A stretch of 64,000 nucleotides of DNA from NCBI GenBank assembly GCA_023441805.1, contig JAEZNO010000020.1, forward strand, positions 1 to 64,000, given 5' to 3'. Position 1 is the stretch's first letter. Every line of letters starts with the position of its first letter. Below, one piece after another: positions 27,559-36,291 of the stretch. The DNA is from Bacteroidota bacterium. GTDB taxonomy: Bacteria > Bacteroidota > Bacteroidia > Bacteroidales > Lentimicrobiaceae. The notes below the pieces were generated by a model that saw only the letters and a program-made list of their open reading frames with translations, made no database searches and had not been told where the DNA came from. Position numbers and translations under genes: made by a program.

Positions 27559-27584
27559 GGCTGTCCCAAAAGGATGGCCTTTTT
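27559..27584 (+). terminator. Terminator of tRNA-Phe (left end of element 2)
   Basis: GGCTGTCC pairs with GGATGGCC (two wobbles, loop of five) and is followed by T5. It starts 10 bases after the tRNA. Confidence 0.65.
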
Positions 27585-27835
27585 CATTGTGATTCAACAT
27601 ACGGTTCGACTGCCCAGTCAACTGTGACTTGACATGGTATGCCAAGATCCCCAATCGTTTGATCGATAAAGTAATCCCGGATAGACAGGCTCACCAATAT
27701 TGGATTGACTAGCTAACCTGCCCATGGTTCGGCTAAGCTCACCAACTGATAAATCTCACCAAACATTACTAAGCAAAATCCACTAGCATCATTCCAAAAC
27801 CGTTATTCAACTATCTCAAAGTCGTATAAAAGTAG

Positions 27836-27943
27836 TTTCAACCTCGACTCAACCTTAAATCACCCTCAATTCAACCATAAATAAGACATGATGTTATGTC
27901 GAAGGAGAGATGAATATAAATTGAAGTTGAGTCGAGGTTGAAA
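27836..27943. repeat. 18-bp inverted repeat inside element 2
   Basis: TTTCAACCTCGACTCAAC at 27836-27853 is the exact reverse complement of 27926-27943, with 72 bases between. The spacer includes a degraded copy of the left arm (CTCAATTCAACC at about 27866-27877), so the structure may have arisen by local duplication. Confidence 0.85.
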
Positions 27944-28053
27944 ATATTTTAGTATAATTCCAAACTCACTATAATATTATGTACGATCCATTGAATCAAT
28001 ACATTTTCGCTTACTCTTATACCTTTAATATAAAAAAACACCTGACAAAAAAA

Positions 28054-28077
28054 GGCCGCCCCTTACGGGACAGCCTC
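28054..28077 (-). terminator. Terminator of atpDC (right end of element 2)
   Basis: Minus-strand GGCTGTCCC pairs with GGGGCGGCC (loop GTAA) and is followed by T7. It lies about 110 bases after the atpC stop. Confidence 0.6.
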
Positions 28078-28185
28078 TTTTTAGTTTTTTTCCTAACTAT
28101 ATAATGGTCAGTGTAATAATCATCTGAAAATCACAACTGCAATAATTCAAGCTCCGGCAATGATGATTCAATGGTTGCAGCAGGC

Positions 28186-28422
28186 TTAGTCAGCCAATAT
28201 AAGGATCACATTATCTTCAACCTGCACAGTTCCACCATTAATTTCAATAAAAGAAACCTTGTTATCAATGTCTTTTACTTTGATTGACCCTTTCTTAAGT
28301 GATGCAACCAAAGGAGCATGGTTATTTAATATTTCGAACGAACCACTACTTCCGGGCAATTGTACCAAAGAGACCTTGCCACTGAAAATAGTTTTTTCAG
28401 GTGTGATAACTTCCAGTGTCAT
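28186..28422 (-). CDS. atpC: ATP synthase F1 epsilon subunit
   Basis: 78-residue epsilon subunit: the N-terminal beta-sandwich with MTLEVITPEKTIFSGKVSLVQLPGS-type opening and FEILNNHAPLVASLKKG. The C-terminal two-helix arm found in E. coli is absent, as is usual in Bacteroidetes. The start is nine bases after the atpD stop. Part of the central stalk of F1. Confidence 0.95.
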   Translation of the reverse strand: MTLEVITPEKTIFSGKVSLVQLPGSSGSFEILNNHAPLVASLKKGSIKVKDIDNKVSFIEINGGTVQVEDNVILILAD

Positions 28423-28431
28423 ACTGTTGCT

Positions 28432-29937
28432 TTATTTGGCAGATAGTAGTTTCTTTCCTTTTTCCATTGCTTCTTCAATGGTTCCAACCAGGTTGAAAGC
28501 TGCTTCAGGATATTCATCCATTTCACCATCTAAGATCATTCTAAATCCTTTGATGGTATCTTCAATTGGTACAAATACTCCTTTAACACCTGTAAAATGT
28601 TCAGCCATATGGAATGGTTGCGACATGAAACGCTGAATTCGGCGAGCTCTGTGTACAACCTGTTTGTCGTTGTCTGAAAGTTCATCCATACCAAGGATGG
28701 CGATAATATCAAGCAGCTCTTTGTAACGCTGAAGAATTTCCTTTACTCGTTGAGCCGTTCGGTAATGCTCTTCACCAACAACATCAGGTATCAAAATCCT
28801 TGAAGTTGAGTCAAGAGGATCAACAGCAGGATAAATTCCTAATTCAAATATTTTACGGCTAAGAACGGTTGTTGCATCAAGGTGAGCAAAAGTTGTTGCA
28901 GGAGCCGGGTCAGTAAGGTCATCAGCAGGTACGTAGACTGCTTGTACTGATGTAATTGAACCTCGCTTGGTTGAAGTAATTCGTTCCTGCATTATACCCA
29001 TCTCAGTTGCCAGAGTGGGCTGGTAACCTACAGCTGAAGGCATACGGCCTAAAAGAGCTGATACTTCTGATCCTGCCTGAGTAAAGCGGAATACATTATC
29101 AACGAAGTACAATATATCCCTTCCTCCTGATTTCTCATCTCCATCTCTAAAGTACTCTGCCATAGTTAAACCTGACAGGGCAACTCGTGCACGTGCTCCG
29201 GGAGGCTCATTCATTTGACCGAAAACCAGTGTGGCTTGAGAGTTGGCTAACTCTTTTTTATCAACCTTTGACAGGTCCCATCCACCTTTTTCCATATCTT
29301 CTTTGAAGAGATCTCCATAACGGATAACTCCTGATTCAATCATTTCCCTCAGCAAATCATTTCCTTCACGTGTACGCTCACCCACACCGCTAAATACTGA
29401 TAATCCGGAATATCTCTTGGCTATATTATTGATAAGCTCCATGATGATAACCGTTTTACCAACACCGGCTCCGCCAAATAGCCCTGTTTTACCACCTTTT
29501 GCGTAAGGCTCAATAAGGTCAATTACTTTAATACCGGTATAGAGTACTTCCTTCGAAGTAGATAATGTTTCAAATGTAGGAGGTTCACGATGGATTGCGT
29601 AAGTCTTTCCGGTTTTTATATCTCCCAGCCCATCAATTGGTTGACCGATAACGTTAAAGAGTCTTCCTTTTACATCATCACCAACAGGCATTGAAATTGG
29701 AGCACCAAGTGATGTAACTTCCATCCCTCTGTGCAGACCGTCGGTTGAGTCCATTGCAAGAGTACGGATGGTATTTTCACCTATATCCTGCTGGCATTCC
29801 AGGATGATTTTGTTGCCATCATCGGTTATAAGTTCAAGTGCATCATAAATATTAGGAAGTTTATCCTCTTTCTCAAAAGTCACGTCGATTACAGGTCCGA
29901 TGATCTGGGCAATCTTACCTTTTACTTTTTCAGTCAT
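28432..29937 (-). CDS. atpD: ATP synthase F1 beta subunit
   Basis: Catalytic beta subunit of F1 ATP synthase. I place the start at the Met at 29937 (501 residues), where the conserved N-terminus KVKGKIAQIIGPVIDV begins. The longer frame adds 19 unrelated residues and would overlap the promoter. The Walker A loop GGAGVGKT, GERTREGN, ALSGLTMAEYFRD and the ILYFVDNVFRF Walker B segment (DNVFRF, where many species have DNIFRF) are intact. It is co-transcribed with atpC only; the remaining F0F1 genes are not in the window. A -7 box is at 29965-29972. Confidence 0.98.
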   Translation of the reverse strand: MTEKVKGKIAQIIGPVIDVTFEKEDKLPNIYDALELITDDGNKIILECQQDIGENTIRTLAMDSTDGLHRGMEVTSLGAPISMPVGDDVKGRLFNVIGQPIDGLGDIKTGKTYAIHREPPTFETLSTSKEVLYTGIKVIDLIEPYAKGGKTGLFGGAGVGKTVIIMELINNIAKRYSGLSVFSGVGERTREGNDLLREMIESGVIRYGDLFKEDMEKGGWDLSKVDKKELANSQATLVFGQMNEPPGARARVALSGLTMAEYFRDGDEKSGGRDILYFVDNVFRFTQAGSEVSALLGRMPSAVGYQPTLATEMGIMQERITSTKRGSITSVQAVYVPADDLTDPAPATTFAHLDATTVLSRKIFELGIYPAVDPLDSTSRILIPDVVGEEHYRTAQRVKEILQRYKELLDIIAILGMDELSDNDKQVVHRARRIQRFMSQPFHMAEHFTGVKGVFVPIEDTIKGFRMILDGEMDEYPEAAFNLVGTIEEAMEKGKKLLSAK

Positions 29938-29964
29938 AGTGAAATAAAATACAATTATGGAAAG

Positions 29965-29972
29965 CAAATGTA
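29965..29972 (-). promoter_or_regulatory. Promoter -7 box for atpDC
   Basis: Minus-strand TACATTTG, 28 bases before the chosen atpD start. A TTGG-like -33 candidate lies 18 bases further up. Confidence 0.5.
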
Positions 29973-30147
29973 GGAAACAATCAAATGCATCCAATGTTTA
30001 GCGTAGAAAAATATCTTGCTTTCCTGAATAAGTAATTACAATACGTTTTTTAAAGTAGTTCTTTTTCGTAATTTGGCTGCGTTAAACAATATTTAGTCAC
30101 TGAATCGTTAAATTAACTGACTGATACATAAATAAAAACCTATTAAT

Positions 30148-31827
30148 ATGCGAAATCTGAAAATTATCGCCCTTTCACTGGCGTTGATCCTCATGAGTGG
30201 AGTAAATTCCATTGCATGCACTAACTTCCTTATAACCAAAGGAGCCACTACAGATGGATCAACCATGATCACTTATTCGGCTGATTCACATGTCCTTTAT
30301 GGTGAGTTGTACCATCGTCCTGCAGCTGATTATCCTGAGGGCACAATGGTTGATGTTTACGAATGGGATACCGGAAAACATCTTGGTAAAATTAAACAGG
30401 CAACTCATACTTACCTGGTTGTCGGGAATATGAATGAACACCAGGTTGCAATCGGAGAGACTACTTTCGGCGGCAAAGAAGAACTGATCGACACAACCGG
30501 TATTATTGATTATGGCAGTTTAATTTATCTCACACTTCAAAGAGCTAAAACTGCCCGTGAGGCCATCCGTATAATGGGTGAATTGGTTGCTACTTATGGC
30601 TACTATAGCTCAGGCGAATCATTTTCAATAGCCGATCCCAATGAAGTTTGGATTCTTGAGATGATTGGAAAAGGATCTCCGCAAATCAAGAAGGATAAAC
30701 GCGGAAAGGAACGTACAGAGTATAATAAAGGAGCTGTCTGGGTAGCATTGCGTATTCCTGACGGATATATTTCAGGACACGCAAATCAGGCCCGTATCAC
30801 TACTTTCCCATTGAACGATCCTGAAAACTGTATCTATTCTCCTGATGTAATCAGCTTTGCAAGACAAAAAGGCTATTATAATGGTGAGGATAAAGACTTT
30901 AGCTTCTCTGATACATATGCACCGGTTGATTTTGGTGCAGCACGTTTCTGTGAGGCAAGAGTTTGGGCAGGATTCAACAGGGTTAGCTCAGGAATGGACA
31001 AATATACCGAGTATGCAAAAGGATACGATCTGAAAAACAGAATGCCTCTTTGGGTAAAACCTGACAAGAAACTGAGTGTTGCTGATGTAATGGGAATTAT
31101 GCGTGATTACTACCAGGGAACTGAACTTGATATGACCAAAGATATAGGTGCAGGACCATACAAATCAATCGTTCGTTGGAGACCAATGACATGGAAAGTT
31201 GATGGTGTTGATTATTTCCATGAAAGAGCAATTTCAACCCAGCAAACCGGTTTCTCGTTTGTTGCACAATCACGTGGTTGGTTACCCGATCCAATAGGAG
31301 GTATCTTGTGGTTTGGTGTGGATGATACTTACACTACTGTTTATGTTCCAATGTATTGCAGTATTACTGAAACGCCACATGCTTTCGCAGTTGGTAATGG
31401 TAAAATGATGACATTTAGTGCTGACGCTGCTTTCTGGGTATTCAATCAGGTATCAAATCTTGCATATACCAGATACAGTGATATGATTCCTGATATTCAG
31501 AGTGTTCAATCGGCACTTGAGAAAAAATTCATCTCATATACCGAGGTTGTCGATAAAGCAGCTCTTGATCTTTACAAAAAGGATCCGAAACAGGCAGTGC
31601 AATTTCTTACTGAATACTCAAAAAATCAAGGTAATAGCACAGTTGAGCGTTGGAAGGAACTTTATGCCCACTTGTTTACCAAATTCCTTGATGGTAATAT
31701 TAAGGTAAAGGATGGTGACAACCAGAATCCTATAGTAAAACAACCCGGTTATGATCCCGATTATTATAAAATGATCATTGAGCACACCGGTGATAAGTTT
31801 AAGGCACCCGCAGGAGCAGCTCATTAA
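30148..31827 (+). CDS. C69 family dipeptidase (PepD-like)
   Basis: 559-residue Ntn-hydrolase of peptidase family C69. A signal peptide ends at SIA, exposing C24 of CTNFLITKGA as the predicted N-terminal nucleophile. DGSTMITYSADSH, IGETTFGGKEEL and YGYYSSGESFSIADPNEVW are family motifs. It probably degrades dipeptides in the periplasm, feeding amino-acid use. It stands alone, with a strong terminator at 31880-31920. Confidence 0.92.
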   Translation: MRNLKIIALSLALILMSGVNSIACTNFLITKGATTDGSTMITYSADSHVLYGELYHRPAADYPEGTMVDVYEWDTGKHLGKIKQATHTYLVVGNMNEHQVAIGETTFGGKEELIDTTGIIDYGSLIYLTLQRAKTAREAIRIMGELVATYGYYSSGESFSIADPNEVWILEMIGKGSPQIKKDKRGKERTEYNKGAVWVALRIPDGYISGHANQARITTFPLNDPENCIYSPDVISFARQKGYYNGEDKDFSFSDTYAPVDFGAARFCEARVWAGFNRVSSGMDKYTEYAKGYDLKNRMPLWVKPDKKLSVADVMGIMRDYYQGTELDMTKDIGAGPYKSIVRWRPMTWKVDGVDYFHERAISTQQTGFSFVAQSRGWLPDPIGGILWFGVDDTYTTVYVPMYCSITETPHAFAVGNGKMMTFSADAAFWVFNQVSNLAYTRYSDMIPDIQSVQSALEKKFISYTEVVDKAALDLYKKDPKQAVQFLTEYSKNQGNSTVERWKELYAHLFTKFLDGNIKVKDGDNQNPIVKQPGYDPDYYKMIIEHTGDKFKAPAGAAH

Positions 31828-31879
31828 AAGAATAGGTCATTAAATAATGACTGGTGGAATCGAATTGAATTCCATTCAA

Positions 31880-31920
31880 GGTGTAGAGATAGGGCATACC
31901 CTGTCTCTACACCTTTTTTT
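31880..31920 (+). terminator. Rho-independent terminator of the C69 dipeptidase gene
   Basis: GGTGTAGAGA pairs with TCTCTACACC, extended inside by AGGG/CCCT around loop CATA, and is followed by T7. Confidence 0.92.
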
Positions 31921-32005
31921 AACTTAAAATTTCGCAACAATTAACCCCGCTTTTACAGGAATTCTTTGTGCGGATAATTTTTTTCAAACGAGGTAATAAA
32001 TCATG

Positions 32006-32013
32006 TAATTTTG
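32006..32013 (+). promoter_or_regulatory. Promoter -7 box for the coiled-coil protein
   Basis: TAATTTTG with a T-rich run at the -33 position, 61 bases before the start at 32074. Confidence 0.5.
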
Positions 32014-32073
32014 CGTATCATTTTTGAGCATGCATATCTAATTATAAATTAAAGTAATACACCTGACAAACAC

Positions 32074-32988
32074 ATGGAAACCATTTCAGAGAACAGGCAG
32101 TCCAATAAAAGAAATCCCTGGGTCATAGTGGCGGTTGTACTCATTGCACTTCTGGCACTTTTAGCATGGCTGTTTCTTTCAACAAGATCAAAGCTCAGCA
32201 ACCTGATTCAGGAAAAAGAGAGTCAAAAAATGGAACTTCAGTATGAGCTGGATTCCCTTGTTGCTGTGCATAATGAGTTAAAGGAGGAGTATGGACCACT
32301 TGCCGATTCTCTTGCTTCACAGGATAGTATCATTCAAGCCAATGCTGTTGAGATCAGGAAGCTGCTTGATACTCAGTATGAGTTCTTTAAGGTAAAGAAG
32401 AAACTCGACAGATTGCGTTCAATCTCTCAGGGTTATCTGAGACAGATTGACTCACTTTACAATCTGAATCGTGAACTACGGGCTGAAAATGAGCAGATAA
32501 GGTCGAGCTTTATTCAGGAACAGGAACGCAGCAGTACTCTGCTACGTGATAAAGAAGTGTTAACTGAAAGGGTAAATGAGGCAGCTGTACTCAGGGCTTA
32601 TAAAATAACTGCTACCCCTATGAAAGGAAGTGGTGACAATGAAAAACCGGTTGATAAGGCTCGAAGGGTGGAAAAAATAAAAGTATGTTACACTCTCGGT
32701 GAAAATCCTTTGTTGAGTGCCGGTCGAAAAGATATTTATATCCGAATAGCAGCACCCGATAAACAAATCCTGGCACGAGGTATCGGTGATGAATATTCGT
32801 TCTCATACAGAGGTGAGATTATGCAATATTCAATAAAGCAAACAGTAAACTATGATAACAAAGCCAAGGATCTCTGCGATTATTGGATTAACAGATCAAT
32901 GAAAGATGAATTGCAGGTAGGTACTTATGTGGTTACCGTCTTCTCGGGTGATAATGAAATTGGTCAAACATCCTTCGAATTAAAATAG
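32074..32988 (+). CDS. Single-pass membrane protein with long coiled coil, function unknown
   Basis: 304 residues: a short cytoplasmic tail, one membrane helix (about 17-38), a coiled coil (about 40-185, rich in Glu/Lys/Gln heptads), then a globular C-terminal domain (about 190-304) with beta-strand pattern (KVCYTLGENPLL, DIYIRIAAPD, VGTYVVTVFSGDNEIGQTSF). I do not recognise a named family; related hypothetical proteins occur in Bacteroidetes. It is monocistronic, flanked by its own promoter and terminator. Confidence 0.75.
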   Translation: METISENRQSNKRNPWVIVAVVLIALLALLAWLFLSTRSKLSNLIQEKESQKMELQYELDSLVAVHNELKEEYGPLADSLASQDSIIQANAVEIRKLLDTQYEFFKVKKKLDRLRSISQGYLRQIDSLYNLNRELRAENEQIRSSFIQEQERSSTLLRDKEVLTERVNEAAVLRAYKITATPMKGSGDNEKPVDKARRVEKIKVCYTLGENPLLSAGRKDIYIRIAAPDKQILARGIGDEYSFSYRGEIMQYSIKQTVNYDNKAKDLCDYWINRSMKDELQVGTYVVTVFSGDNEIGQTSFELK

Positions 32989-33029
32989 AGCCAATAGTCT
33001 AAATTTCACACTGTTAACAATGTATATTA

Positions 33030-33058
33030 AGAGGCCTGAAGTTCAGGTCTCTTTTTTT
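33030..33058 (+). terminator. Rho-independent terminator after the coiled-coil protein
   Basis: AGAGGCCTGA pairs with TCAGGTCTCT (one G·T) and is followed by T7. Confidence 0.9.
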
Positions 33059-33082
33059 GTGTTAACAAATTGTTAAATTTCA

Positions 33083-33124
33083 AGGAAACAGTTTGTGGAT
33101 ATATTGTTTCCTATACTATCTTTG
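33083..33124 (+). promoter_or_regulatory. tetR promoter with embedded palindromic operator
   Basis: -33 candidate TTTG at 33092-33095 and -7 box TATCTTTG at 33117-33124. A perfect 8-bp inverted repeat, AGGAAACA (33083-33090) and TGTTTCCT (33105-33112), spans the space between them. The total length of 30 bases is typical of a TetR-family operator, so autorepression is likely. Confidence 0.65.
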
Positions 33125-33136
33125 CCCGCCTAAAAT

Positions 33137-33748
33137 ATGAAGATGGATAATAGATTACAGACGATATTACAGGGAACAATAAAGTTATTCAGAAAATACG
33201 GACTACGCAGCATCTCTATGGATGTAGTTGCCAGTTCAATGGGTATATCAAAGAAGACATTATATCAATACGTTAACAGTAAGGAAGATTTAATTCAGAA
33301 GGTTTGTGAATATGTGATGGAAAAAAATCCTATCAAAGAAGTTCAGAAGAACACAAACCTCAACGCAATTGAAGTGTTACTTGAAATAAGCAGGCTGACC
33401 AGGGCTGACACAGTTGAACTGAATCCTGCTGTAGTATATGATCTTAAGAAATTTTATCCGGCTATTTATCACAATATCTATTTAAAGAAACGTGATATGG
33501 TATGTAGTGATATAAACCTGAACATCGAAAGAGGCATTAAGGAAGGCCTTTACAGAGAAGGGATTGAAATTGAGCTTCTCTCTAAGCTTTTTGTGAAGAA
33601 CTTAATGGAAATCGAGGAGCCTGAATTTCTGGAGGCATCTCAGGAAATGATCTTCTTTATAATGATGGATACACTAATCAGGGCTATAGTTAATGAAAAA
33701 GGGCTGGAATATTATGAACGCAATATTAACCTCAGGCAATTTAGCTAA
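33137..33748 (+). CDS. TetR family transcriptional regulator of RND efflux operon
   Basis: 203 residues. The N-terminal helix-turn-helix (about 10-60, GLRSISMDVVASSMGISKKTLYQYVNSKEDL) is a clear TetR domain; the C-terminal ligand domain is not recognisable in detail. It is the first gene of an operon with a TolC-like protein (3 bases downstream), a membrane-fusion protein and an RND pump, so it is probably their local repressor. Two starts are possible, at 33137 and 33143. The first lies only 12 bases after the -7 box, so the transcript would be nearly leaderless. Confidence 0.92.
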   Translation: MKMDNRLQTILQGTIKLFRKYGLRSISMDVVASSMGISKKTLYQYVNSKEDLIQKVCEYVMEKNPIKEVQKNTNLNAIEVLLEISRLTRADTVELNPAVVYDLKKFYPAIYHNIYLKKRDMVCSDINLNIERGIKEGLYREGIEIELLSKLFVKNLMEIEEPEFLEASQEMIFFIMMDTLIRAIVNEKGLEYYERNINLRQFS

Positions 33749-33751
33749 CCA

Positions 33752-35137
33752 ATGAAATTCTATTTTCCTTCATCCTTACTAGTTATACTTCTGGCATGTT
33801 TCTGTAGTGGAATTAAAGCACAAGAATCAAATGCATTCTCTTTGAAAGAAGCACAAGAGTATGCATTGCTCAATTCTACTTCCATAAAAAACTCGGATAT
33901 TGATCTCCAGTTGGCTAAGAAGAAAATCTGGGAAACTACCGCCATCGGTTTGCCGCAAATAAATGCGCAGGGCAATTACCAGCATTTATTTGAAATACCG
34001 GCTATCAGTTTCCCCATTAATTTCATCAACACTGACCTTACCGAAGAGACCCCTGTTACAGCCGCCGATATCATTGACGGCAGGGTATTTTTGGATACAT
34101 TGGCCGGATTACCTATCCCACTCGGTTTAAAGGATAATACAACACTCGATTTTACTGTAACACAACTGATATTTAGTGGTGAATATCTTGTTGGCTTAAG
34201 AGCTTCGAGAGTATTCTATTTAATGTCCGATCAGGCGAAACAGAAAACGGTTACTGATACCCGTGAAGCCGTTGCCGGTACATACAATCTTATCCTTATG
34301 CTTCAGGATAATTATGAAGTACTGACCAGATCACTCGAGAATCTCAATAAAACCCTCAATGAGATGAAAGAGATGAACAAGCAGGGCTTTATTGAAATTA
34401 CCGATGTGGATCAAATTGAACTTACCACACTCACTCTGAGTAATGGAGTAAATTCAATGGACAGGCAGATAAAAGCTGCTAAGGATCTATTGAAGTTTCA
34501 GATTGGTTACCCGATGGATAAGGATATAATCCTGACTGATGATCTTGAGACAATGGTAAATGACCTGAATGCTGAAGCTCTGATTTCTACAGGTTTTAAA
34601 GTTGGTAACAACATTAACTATCAGATTATGGACACACAGGTGAAGCTGAATAAGCTCAATCTGCAAAGAGAAAAAACCACTTATCTTCCTAATCTGACTG
34701 CAGTTTACCGACATCAGGAAAAATTCAAGAAGATAGATTTTGATTTCCAGCCGGTTGATGTTTTCTTATTAACACTGAATATTCCACTGTTTTCAAGCGG
34801 ACAGCGTTGGGTTAAGGTTCAGCAACGGAGTCTTGAATATCAGAAAGCTGTCAACAACCGTGAAAATACAGCAAACGGACTCAGGCTAGAGTACATTAAT
34901 GCCAGAAATGAAATGATAAATGCATTTGACACTTATAATAACGTCAAGAAAAACCTTGAGTTGACTCAGCGCATTTATGATAAGACGCTAATAAAGTTCA
35001 GAGAAGGACTGTCAACCAGCATGGATCTCACTCAGGCTCAAAATCAGATGCTTTCAGCTCAAAGTGAATACATTAACAATCTGAATACTCTGTTAAATGC
35101 TAAAAATAAAATCACCAAATTAACCAGCAATCAGTAA
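33752..35137 (+). CDS. TolC family outer-membrane efflux protein
   Basis: 461 residues with a signal peptide ending in GIKAQ. Two outer-membrane-factor repeats of long helices and short strands follow, with SLKEAQEYAL at the start of the first and DLTQAQNQMLSAQSEYINNLNTLLNAK at the end of the second. Forms the outer-membrane channel of the tripartite pump encoded by the next two genes. It follows tetR by three bases and precedes the adaptor gene by 11. Confidence 0.93.
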   Translation: MKFYFPSSLLVILLACFCSGIKAQESNAFSLKEAQEYALLNSTSIKNSDIDLQLAKKKIWETTAIGLPQINAQGNYQHLFEIPAISFPINFINTDLTEETPVTAADIIDGRVFLDTLAGLPIPLGLKDNTTLDFTVTQLIFSGEYLVGLRASRVFYLMSDQAKQKTVTDTREAVAGTYNLILMLQDNYEVLTRSLENLNKTLNEMKEMNKQGFIEITDVDQIELTTLTLSNGVNSMDRQIKAAKDLLKFQIGYPMDKDIILTDDLETMVNDLNAEALISTGFKVGNNINYQIMDTQVKLNKLNLQREKTTYLPNLTAVYRHQEKFKKIDFDFQPVDVFLLTLNIPLFSSGQRWVKVQQRSLEYQKAVNNRENTANGLRLEYINARNEMINAFDTYNNVKKNLELTQRIYDKTLIKFREGLSTSMDLTQAQNQMLSAQSEYINNLNTLLNAKNKITKLTSNQ

Positions 35138-35148
35138 TCCCAATATAC

Positions 35149-36267
35149 ATGAAATCGATAAGCACACTGACGGTCGTCATATCAATACTACTATTGGCAG
35201 TTTCATGCGGACCAACAGATAAAAATAAAGAGCTTGAGAAGTTAAAGAAAAAACATTCGGAGATCGGCACAAAAATAAAGCAACTGGAAGCAGAGCTTAA
35301 TACTGGTGATGAATCAGTTTTAAGGACAGTGGCAGTTGAAATAAGTGAAGTAAAACAGGTGTCCTTCAGCCATTTCCTTGAAGTACAGGGACGAGTTGAC
35401 GGAGAGGATAACATTGGTGTTTCAGCCCAAATGCCCGGTGTCATTACAGCCATTTATGTGGATGAAGGTGACTATGTAAAAAAAGGACAAGTGCTGGCAC
35501 AGTTAGAGAGCAGTGCTCTTCAGCAACAATACGAAAGTGCACAAACCCAATTGGAATTTGCAACCAATGTTTATAATAAGCAAAAGGCACTGTGGGATCA
35601 GCAGATTGGAAGTGAAATACAATTTCTGACTGCCAAAAATAACAAGGAAACAGCTGAAAAAGGTGTTGCAGCACTTAGGGAGCAGTTAGACATGACAAAG
35701 ATTAAATCACCTATTAACGGTTCAGTCGAAGAGGTGAATTTGAAACTGGGACAAATGGCTCAGCCGGGTATGCCTGCATTCAGAGTGGTAAACTTCTCAA
35801 CCGTAAAAGTTGTGGCTGACATTGCAGAGAGTTATGCCGGTTTAGTTAAACCCGGTGCCAAAACCATAGTCACAATTCCTGATCTCAGAAAAGATATTCA
35901 CGCTAAAGTTGATTTTACCAGTAAATACATAAACCCTGTCAACCGTACATTCACTACTGAAATCCGACTAAAACCGGGTGAAGCTGAATACAGGGCTAAT
36001 ATGGTGGCCAGAGTGAAAATCAATGATTACACCAATCCCGAAGCAATTGTAGTGCCTGTTTCATTAATCCGTGAGGCCGGTGAAGGTAAGTATGTCTATG
36101 TGGCTAAAAACGTAGGTGATAAAATGGTTGCCCAAAGGAAAAGTGTCGAAGTTGGCCAGTCGTATAATGGGCAATCTGAAATAACAAAGGGGTTGAAGCC
36201 TGGCGATAAAATTATTACCAAGGGTTATAATAACCTCGTTGACGGACAACCACTAAAGATCTCCTAA
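35149..36267 (+). CDS. RND efflux membrane-fusion (periplasmic adaptor) lipoprotein
   Basis: 372 residues with a lipobox-type cysteine (C20 in LLAVSCGP), a short coiled coil (about 25-50), a biotinyl-lipoyl hairpin (GVITAIYVDEGDYVKKGQVLAQLES), a helical hairpin (about 120-185) and a beta-barrel region ending in GDKIITKGYNNLVDGQPLKI. It links the TolC-like channel to the RND pump in the periplasm. Typical HlyD/AcrA layout. Confidence 0.95.
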   Translation: MKSISTLTVVISILLLAVSCGPTDKNKELEKLKKKHSEIGTKIKQLEAELNTGDESVLRTVAVEISEVKQVSFSHFLEVQGRVDGEDNIGVSAQMPGVITAIYVDEGDYVKKGQVLAQLESSALQQQYESAQTQLEFATNVYNKQKALWDQQIGSEIQFLTAKNNKETAEKGVAALREQLDMTKIKSPINGSVEEVNLKLGQMAQPGMPAFRVVNFSTVKVVADIAESYAGLVKPGAKTIVTIPDLRKDIHAKVDFTSKYINPVNRTFTTEIRLKPGEAEYRANMVARVKINDYTNPEAIVVPVSLIREAGEGKYVYVAKNVGDKMVAQRKSVEVGQSYNGQSEITKGLKPGDKIITKGYNNLVDGQPLKIS

Positions 36268-36291
36268 GCATTCCTCAACAGAGCTGACAAG

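Larger units (their letters stand above)
27551..28082. mobile_element. MITE-like element 2 with hairpin terminal inverted repeats
   Basis: Both ends read inward as AAAAAGAGGCTGTCCC followed by the second arm of a hairpin (GGATGGCC or GGGGCGGCC), matching element 1 in the outer GAGGCTGTC arm. Core 27557-28077. The interior is unrelated to that of element 1 and has no credible reading frame. It contains an 18-bp perfect inverted repeat (27836-27853 with 27926-27943). The element fills the whole gap between tRNA-Phe and the atpC stop. Confidence 0.55.
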
